DNA from: [Phialemoniopsis] sp. UDSM-2020
Lineage: Eukaryota > Ascomycota > Sordariomycetes > Thyridiales > Thyridiaceae
Direction of reading: 5' to 3'
DNA length: 64,000 bases
NCBI GenBank assembly: GCA_018873225.1
Contig: JAEILZ010000004.1
Coordinates: 3,968,001 to 4,032,000, forward strand
The notes beneath the pieces are model-generated. The model was not told the DNA's origin. It saw only the letters and a list, made by a program, of their open reading frames with translations, and made no database searches. Positions within the stretch are counted from its first letter, which is position 1. Each line of letters starts with the position of its first letter. Shown in pieces: positions 57,078 through 64,000 of this stretch. Position numbers and translations under genes: made by a program.

Positions 57078-58779
57078 CTAGTACACGTACTTGAAGCACT
57101 CATTCTCAAAGTCGGTCTCATCCCGCAGACCCCTCTCCCAGATCTCCTCGTCGCTCGTCGCGGCGCGCACCTCCCTCCTCGACCGGTTGCGCCACCACAG
57201 GAGCACCCAGATGCCCACGAGGCTAATGACCTGCACCGCCACGCAAAAGAACATCATGCCCACACCCAGCGGGTACCTTGGCGCCTGCGCCGGCTCGAAG
57301 AAGAACGGGCCGACAAAGTTGCCGAGGCAGTAGCCGATGAGCAGCACCGCGTTAGTCGTGATCTTCTTGGTGTGCCCGGCCGTGTTGGCCGTCGCGACGG
57401 ACATGCTCAGCGTCCAGGAGGCCGTGTAGAAAAAGGAGATCCACAGGCAGGCGAGGCGGCCGTACTTGTTGCTGTTGGGGATGACGTGCAGGCCGATGAC
57501 GCCGGCAAGGAAGGGGACGAGGCAGGTGAGCATGATCAGGATGCGCGAGTTGGGATACCTCGAGGCGAAATAACTGCTTCGATATCAGCACTTGGACGGT
57601 GGCCAGGTGGGGGAAAATTAGTCTTACCAAGCTAGCGGGCAAGCAATAAGTTGAACAGCTCCTGAGGGCATCTGATGCAGAGTCGTCTGGAGAGTGCTGA
57701 AACCGGCGCCCTTGATAATAAGGCCTTGGAACTGTTCACAAGATCGGGTCAGTCTTACTGTACATCGATCACCGAAGAATAGTGCCACCTACAGCTGACA
57801 GCCCTCCGTTAGGAGAATTGCTGGTCACAGCAAACAGGAATAGCAGCCAAGTCTTCATGTCGAGCATGGCCTCCCAGAATTGCGGCCACTTGAAGTGCTT
57901 ATTTTCGATACCGGTTCCGTTATCCTTGACGCGAGCGATGACGAGCTGTCGCTGCTCCGTTGTAAGGAATCGAGCTCGCATAGGAGCCCCAGGCAGCGTG
58001 AACCAAAGGATGACGCCCCAGGCAGTGGTAATCGCGCCCCAGATGATGAATAGCAGTCGCCAGGCCGCGATGGAAGAGTTGATGTGACCGATGCCAAAGC
58101 TCGCAATGCCGGCGATGACGTAGCCCAGGCCTGCAGATCCGATCCAGATGCCCATCCGCAAGGGTTGTTCCGCTCTTGTGTAGTACATACTGAAGAGCAG
58201 CATGGTGCCGGGGTTGATGGATGCTTCGAAGACTCCCAGGAGAAAACGCACGGCAAGAAGGCTGCCAAGGTGTTGGACGGCTCCATGACACATGAGGATA
58301 ATTCCCCATGCGACGACCTGCGAAGAAGAGAAAGCATAGCATGTCAGCCACATGAACCAGTAAATGAAACGATGCGTTGGTGTGACATAACCTACCGTGC
58401 CAGACATGAAGTGGTTGATAGGCAGTCTCTGAAGAAAAAGATTTGTCGGAAACTCCCAAATCAGATATCCGAGATACAGGATGGCTCCGGTCCAGGAGAA
58501 TTGGGACCCAACAAGACTGAGATCCTGTTGCAATCCGAACACGGCTGCATAGCTGAGGGTGTTCTTGTCGATGGACTGAAGCGCATATGTCAAACATAGC
58601 AAAGGCATCAGACGCAGGTCGATCTTCCACAGGAAAGATCTGGCCTCGTCAGGGTCGACTTGGGTGTTCTCGGCCCCGTAGTAGAGGTCCAAGGCCTGCT
58701 TGGTGGAAGCATCTTGGACGATCCCCTCCTTGGTGGAGCCCGGACCGCCATTGCCTACTCGATCATGTGTCTTCTCCAT
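57078..58779 (-). CDS. MFS transporter, allantoate-permease (Dal5/ACS) type
   Basis: Exons (complement of 57078-57573, 57628-57731, 57793-58317, 58396-58779) give about 502 residues. Motifs match the other two Dal5-type transporters here: LWKIDLRLMPLLCLTY, KNTLSYAAVFGLQQDL, GVFEASINPGTML, YYTRAEQPLRMGIW, and NTAGHTKKITTNA. About twelve membrane segments. The first intron is in frame with no stop, so it would be missed by simple ORF calling; the spliced form restores MSGT-VVAWG. Convergent with the SDR gene. Likely carboxylate or amide uptake. Confidence 0.9.
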
Positions 58780-59135
58780 TTGATATGATTTTTGCAACAG
58801 CAATGCTCAACTTGATGAAAGCGAGATGATGCACCGAAGAAATAGGAACCAACCCGGTTCATGAAGTCTGTTTCGTGGTCATTAGGGGGTTTATCTACGT
58901 AAACCTAGCTGTCGACATGGAACGCTTATCTTTACCCACTCCGCGGGGAAACTCCACCTCGGACTCAGTCGTCGTTGTTGTCCGAGGGCAGATGGATACC
59001 CCGTGGGCAACTATCATCAACTAGCAGGGATGCTAATCTCTTCCCCGCAGCTTGACTTGTTTTTGATAAATAAACTACGAGACCCTTGCTTCACACCATG
59101 GGCTTCAAAACATCAAAAGGTCCCGACTAAGCAAA
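58780..59135. other. Divergent promoter region
   Basis: 356 bp between the MFS gene (minus) and the dipeptidase-like gene (plus). Nothing specific seen. Confidence 0.5.
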
Positions 59136-60581
59136 ATGGGTTCTAGTCATCCTTATCAGAAACTCGACATCGACGAGCGGGTCAAGAGGGTTCTGAGCCA
59201 GACTCCCCTCATTGACGGGCACAATGATTTGCCACAGCAGCCTCGGGCCTGCTTCAAGGGCAAGATTCACAACAATGAGAAGTTTGACCTAGAGAAGGGG
59301 TTCGAGCGGGGAATGACCGATATTCCGCGACTGAAAGAAGGTAAATTCATTCACTTGCGAACTCACAACCCTGCGGCAATGGCTCGTTGTTCCTGACCAT
59401 GAGACTTCGGACAAAAGGCGCCGTCGGAGGACAGTTTTGGTCTGTGTGTGTTCCCTGCCTCCGTTCCGCCGAGAACTTTTCGACGCCCGAGTACTCGGAC
59501 ATGGCCCGCGATGCCATTGAGCAGATCGACCTAACACTACGACTGGTGGAAGCCTACCCGGAGACGTTCGAGTTAGTCAGAGAGCCGCAGGAGATCAAGA
59601 AAGTGTATGCCTCAGGCAAAATCGCATGCTCGATCGGCATTGAGGGCCTGCACATGGCTGGGAACAGCATCGGCATCATCCGAGCATTCTACCGTCTCGG
59701 AGTCAGATATGTATGACGGTGCCTGATCTGCGAGCCGCTTTGATTTCCGATGCTAACCATTGGCCTATTTGTAGTGTACCATGACCCATGTTTGCAACAA
59801 CGCGTTTGCAGACAGCTCGACTTCCAAGGTCGGCCCCGTCCACGGCGGTCTATCATCTCTTGGCAGGTCTGCAGTCAAAGAGATGAACCGGCTTGGTAAG
59901 TGGCAGTCTATTCCCTGCTAAAACCCGGACACTTTTACTAACGAATGCTATGCAGGGATGATTGTGGATATCTCGCATGTCTCTGAAGACTGCGCACGCC
60001 AAGTCCTGGAGCTCTCCCGGGCCCCACTCATGTTCTCGCACTCGAATGCGAAGGGTGTCTTTGACTGCCCCCGCAATGTCCCAGACGACGTGCTAGATAA
60101 GGTGCCGGCTAACGGCGGCATCGTCATGGTCACTTTTGTGCCCGAGCACGTGTCTCACCGGCGCCGGGACGCAAAGATGGAGATGGTGGTAGACCACCTG
60201 TTCTACATCGCCAACCGCATCGGTTGGGACCATGTAGGTTTAGGATCCGACTTTGACGGTATCGCCAGCGTGATTCCGGGGTTGGAGGACGTCAAGTGCT
60301 ACCCACGCTTGCTCAAGGCAATCTTGGATCGCGGAGCCACAGAGGAGCAGCTGGCTAAAGTGGTCGGGGAAAACATCATAAGGGTATGGCAAGGAGTAGC
60401 CAAAGTACGAGACGAGATGCGGGAAGAGGGAGTCCTTCCTGTAGAGGATGTGTGGGAGGATAGGAAGTGGTGGAGATATGATGGCTACTACCAGATGGAG
60501 GACCCGGACCCCGAGGATAAGTTGGGCTTGGACTGGTACGGGGTGCCACCTCCAGATGAAGGATTGTATCTTGACGAGTGA
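59136..60581 (+). CDS. Membrane-dipeptidase-family (renal dipeptidase-like) hydrolase
   Basis: Exons 59136-59340, 59418-59710, 59775-59895 and 59956-60581 give about 414 residues. It belongs to peptidase family M19 (PF01244). Zinc ligands appear in order: HND in [10 protein letters not shown], Glu in SIGIEGLHM, His in DISHVSE, His in MFSHSNA, and the Asp in [10 protein letters not shown]19 enzymes cleave dipeptides, including D-amino-acid and some non-standard dipeptides. There is no signal peptide or GPI signal, so it is probably cytosolic, unlike the mammalian enzyme. Its place near amine and D-amino-acid genes suggests a dipeptide or amide substrate. Confidence 0.92.
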
Positions 60582-60899
60582 TCAACTAATCGCATGATGA
60601 TCACGTCGGACTAAGTCTTAACCAAGACAAACTGGGATAGATGGCCTGCTTAGTGCCTGCTAGCTTGTGAACATGCAGCTGTTCTGTCCATTGGTGCCGA
60701 TGGCGGCAATCTCCCGTTGAGTTTACTTAACAAAGACGTGTATTAATAAAGCTGTTATCTAATTGGATAGAAGAGAGCGTAACCAACTGCATCTGTGCCA
60801 GCAATAGCCTCTGGCACCTTGCCCCCTTCTCACCCCTATTCTCAAAACATCAAGAACCCAATTTCCCTCTCCCCTCTACGATGCTTGAGTATTGGACAC
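60582..60899. other. Intergenic region
   Basis: 3' flanks of two convergent genes. No feature. Confidence 0.5.
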
Positions 60900-62495
60900 T
60901 TAGTACAGAGCAGTGCCTCTCTCGTGTGCGACGAACATCCAGTACCGCTTCGCCGAGAATCTGCGCAAGCTCTTTCCGCCCCAGATCATGGCAAGGAAAG
61001 TGCCCGTGCAGACGAGAGCGATGAGCGATACAGAAATGAAGCAATTCTGTAGGCCAAGGTTGTTGATCCATGGGTTGATGGCGTAGGAGAAAGCGAAGCC
61101 AAGGGTGTTCCGGATGATGATGACGGTGATCATGGACTCGCCAGTGATCTCCTTGAAGCAGTCGACCGTGTAGGCGAGGGCGATAGCACCACCGCACACA
61201 ACGCCGACACTAACGAAAGCGATTCCAAAGATCAGACCTGCGACGTGGATGCCGCGGCTCGCACCTACGCCCCAGAGAATGAGACCAGCGGACGAGAGCA
61301 GGCCGGAAGCGGCAAGTGTCCAGAGTCTATGCTCAGGTTCACGGATACCACCATTCCGGCGAGCTAGCCGCAGGGCCACGGTGTCGGTAAACCAGCCAGA
61401 CCAAAGAGACGCAATGGCACCAGCCACGAATGGTGACAGGTACGCCACGCCAACCATGGCAGGCGAAAAGTTGTAGGGGGCGCCGCCAAGGATCGTCGAC
61501 ATGGTACCGTTCATGACGTTATACCAGGCCAAGTTAGTACCGTAAAGAAGACCGGCCCATAGGATGTTCGGGAAGAAGACAAGGATCTCCAGGGCACGCC
61601 AGCTCTTCATCAAGGTCTGGGATGGACTGGGCCGACCAGGCAGGATCGTCACGAAGCTGAGCTTCTGGGTGTAGGTCCGAGGAGGCGGGTACTGGGCGCG
61701 AACAGTCTCTTGGGTTTCAGCGTGTGGGTCCGCCTTTTCGCTGTCGGACTCATCGCCTTCGGACGTAGTGCGGAAGTAGATGGTGTCCTCCATGAAGAAG
61801 AACATGATGATGGCTGCGACCGCAAGCACCAGAGCACCGAAATACATGACCCAGTGCCACCCAGCGCCGTCATTGATGAACCCGGCGAAGAACGGGGCAA
61901 GGAAATTCGATCCAAAAAGCACGAAGGCGTACACAGCCATATAGTGGCCGCGCTCGTGGGCAAAGAACAGATCGGGAACCGACACCTCGGGCAGACTCTC
62001 AACAGGAGCGGCGAAAATGCCGAGCAGGATGCGGTGGGCGTACCATTGCCCTGCTCCATGAGAGAAGGGTGCCCAGATCATGGGGATGATAGACAACACG
62101 CAGGACACGATATAGACGCCTCTTCGGCCGTAGCTCATGGCTATCGGCTGCCACAGAAGGCAAGCCCAGCCCAAGAATAGGAACATGAGCCCCGTGCCCA
62201 GGTTGAGGTTACTGACGGTCAGTCCCTGGGCGTCGGCGATGTCGCTCAGGCAAGAGTACTGAACTGCAGTCGCGATGCCGATAGCAAAGACGTACAGATA
62301 GACCATGCCGACGGCCATCAGTTTGCGAGGGCGCGACCAGTTGAGAGGGTCCTCGGGGTCGGCGCTGGGGTGAGGCTGCAAGACAACATGGCCATGATGG
62401 TGAGATCTTGCCTCAGCGGTGTTAGAGCCGAGCTCGTCGACGAGACGGATCGTGCCCGGCACGCCGCCGTGAGCATGAGCCTCCGCAGAAGCCAT
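60900..62495 (-). CDS. MFS transporter, DHA1-like
   Basis: A single exon of 531 codons, unlike the intron-rich MFS genes nearby. The N-terminus is His-rich (HAHGG, SHHHGH), then PEDPLNWSRPRKLM, the motif seen in fungal drug:H+ antiporter-like transporters. Twelve hydrophobic segments are visible, with MSYGRRGVYI as the motif-A loop. A charged central loop (GDESDSEKADPHAETQE) separates the halves. The closest types include those near nitrogen-compound clusters; no substrate can be assigned. Confidence 0.92.
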   Translation of the reverse strand: MASAEAHAHGGVPGTIRLVDELGSNTAEARSHHHGHVVLQPHPSADPEDPLNWSRPRKLMAVGMVYLYVFAIGIATAVQYSCLSDIADAQGLTVSNLNLGTGLMFLFLGWACLLWQPIAMSYGRRGVYIVSCVLSIIPMIWAPFSHGAGQWYAHRILLGIFAAPVESLPEVSVPDLFFAHERGHYMAVYAFVLFGSNFLAPFFAGFINDGAGWHWVMYFGALVLAVAAIIMFFFMEDTIYFRTTSEGDESDSEKADPHAETQETVRAQYPPPRTYTQKLSFVTILPGRPSPSQTLMKSWRALEILVFFPNILWAGLLYGTNLAWYNVMNGTMSTILGGAPYNFSPAMVGVAYLSPFVAGAIASLWSGWFTDTVALRLARRNGGIREPEHRLWTLAASGLLSSAGLILWGVGASRGIHVAGLIFGIAFVSVGVVCGGAIALAYTVDCFKEITGESMITVIIIRNTLGFAFSYAINPWINNLGLQNCFISVSLIALVCTGTFLAMIWGGKSLRRFSAKRYWMFVAHERGTALY

Positions 62496-63382
62496 TGGGA
62501 GAATATTCAGACAATGTTGAAGAGTTCAAGACTTGCTTGTATAAGCAGCTTGTACTTGGCGGTGGGATCGAAAGGCGAAAGGGTTGGGCGACGATGATAG
62601 TGGCGCGCTCCCCATCACATATATACTTTCGTCGAGTTTCAGGAAATGTTGCAGGAGGCAAGATTCATCCTCTTTTCAGCCCGGATGATGGGAACCGAAG
62701 ATCACTCTGTTTAGTTTATCTTGCAATCATTGTTTGTGGGCCCACTGGAGTCGAGCCCAAGGATCCGGGATTCTTTACTGGAGCGAGAGGCTTGCAAGCC
62801 TTACCTGGTAGAGTTATCTCTAACACGCATTCCGCCCCCAGTGCTTAGCTGATTCCCCGCAGGCCGTCCCCGCAGTGTCACGAATCAAGGCAATCTGTTC
62901 CCCTAGCGTTCTCACGGTCCCAGCTTGGTTCCCTACCAAGTGGAGTCGTGATGTCAGCGCGGTATTTTGTCTCATTGGCCCACAGACCGCGACGGACGGC
63001 CAAGCATCCAACGCGGTCCCACCACCAGATTCTCGGGCTCAACCCCTCGGGGTAACTAGCTTCTTCCTCTATCGATCTCGTGATGAGGCAGATTTGAAAT
63101 GACAAACGATACTATTGCAGCTTATCTTATTTTGCTAAGTGTATCTATCGGGCGAGCGGGTTGGACCAAGCGCATGATGCTTCGGAAAAGGACTTCAGGG
63201 CCGACGGCGGAACTCTTACAAAGCCATCCCCTTTCTTTCCAACGATAAAGAATAGCTTCACAAGGGACTAAGCCTCTAATCTGAATCATCAAATCGTGTC
63301 GGCGTGGCAGACAATCTGGCCCATCTATCTCCCACACTATTCCGCCAAAACGGCAGGATCTTGTCCCGCGTATCTGCTCCTG
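62496..63382. other. Intergenic region, 0.9 kb
   Basis: Promoter region between the MFS gene (minus) and the dimethylformamidase-like gene (plus). No recognised feature; short ORFs lack conserved features. Confidence 0.5.
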
Positions 63383-64000
63383 ATGGCGTCAACAATCTGT
63401 CCAGTCCCGAAGGACTATCCTGCTGAAATCATTGGTTATGCTGTCCCCTGGATAGCTAGTCCGGGTGACAAGGTTGATATCAAGGTAAGTCCTTCGAGGT
63501 CCGCGACTTATGAATGACATCTAGTTCGTCCGGTCTAACTGCTCGCAGGTTTCATCGACTAGCCTTCGTTACTCGCACCGTACAGTACGCTTAATACAGG
63601 GTTTGGATGTACCACACTCGCCAAGGGTATGCGTAGAAGAGGTTACCACGATACCAAAAGGGGACCTCGATGGGCGATTCCAGCAGGCCCATCCCGGATC
63701 TTACGGGGTAGTCCCGGGCCTGAACTTTACCACTGCTGAAGATGGCATTTCTATCTCATTCTTGTTTCAACCTTATCTCGTCAAGGCCGGGCATGACCAG
63801 ACTTTACTTTCGCTCGTGAGGAATAATGGCTGCTCCGGAGTCTCGATCGTCCTAGGGCAAGATGGATGTCTGAACATTCGTACGGGAGCCGGGCATGAAC
63901 TCATCGATAATCGAATCGACTACGAGATCGTCCCGAAACAATGGATCAAGATCTCTTTGATAATGTCACATACTACTGGCGAAGCGTCGATCGAACCAGT
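63383..64000 (+). CDS. N,N-dimethylformamidase large-subunit-like protein (3' end outside window)
   Basis: Exon 63383-63484 and an open second exon from 63549 to the window end encode about 184 residues. The start reads MASTICPVPKDYPAEIIGYAVPWIASPG, then SHRTVRLIQGLDVPHSP, GRFQQAHPGSYG and VLGQDGCLNIRTG. This matches the layout of the N-terminal beta-rich domain of DMFase-type amidohydrolases, which release amines from N-alkyl formamides. The catalytic part lies beyond the window. Enzyme activity is inferred from family resemblance. Confidence 0.72.

Noticed and set aside
1..64000. PKS, NRPS or terpene-synthase backbone; tRNA, rRNA or CRISPR
   Set aside because: None recognised on either strand by eye. 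Small RNAs could be missed without a covariance-model search.

Overview
The window is filamentous-ascomycete (Pezizomycotina, most likely Sordariomycete) genomic DNA. Reasons: genes on both strands with many short GT-AG introns (about 48-120 bp) whose removal restores conserved proteins, HET-domain genes, Zn2Cys6 transcription factors, several fungal-type MFS transporters, and no bacterial operon or CRISPR structure. About 27 intact or partial genes can be supported, plus a truncated DEAH-helicase copy and a cytochrome P450 relic. Exon coordinates were worked out by hand from splice signals and frame, so individual junctions are predictions.

Layout. 1-2757 holds the 3' part of a large secreted protein with a NucA/NucB nuclease-like domain. 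2988-17257 is a low-synteny stretch: a multi-pass membrane protein of unknown function, an F-box/ankyrin protein ending in a CaaX-like motif, a truncated Prp43-like helicase with a damaged motif VI, a gene with a tandemly duplicated exon-intron unit, a P450 relic, several low-complexity tracts, and a large P/Q-rich, Cys-repeat protein. 17723-27801 carries a membrane-anchored fatty aldehyde dehydrogenase, two HET-domain genes, a methyltransferase and a CorA-like channel, which looks like an allorecognition-type accessory region. 28285-38933 carries a secreted agmatinase, a MATE exporter, two MFS transporters and a small NTF2-like protein.

39055-64000 is dense in nitrogen and carbon catabolism: two Zn2Cys6 regulators, a PLP aminotransferase, a D-threonine-aldolase/D-serine-dehydratase-like enzyme, a class I glutamine amidotransferase, a stand-alone glutamine-synthetase-like enzyme divergent from an aldehyde dehydrogenase, an SDR, a membrane-dipeptidase-like enzyme, three MFS transporters and the start of an N,N-dimethylformamidase-like gene. 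The mix of GS-like ligase, amidotransferase-like hydrolase, aldehyde dehydrogenase, aminotransferase and permeases resembles the gamma-glutamylation routes bacteria use for putrescine, isopropylamine or aniline. The strongest hypothesis from this window is that it is a fungal amine/amide catabolic cluster. It is inferred from gene content only.

Mobile DNA is sparse. Two copies of a short element end with the same sharp boundary lie at 22731 and 32869. No PKS, NRPS, terpene synthase, tRNA or rRNA gene was recognised.
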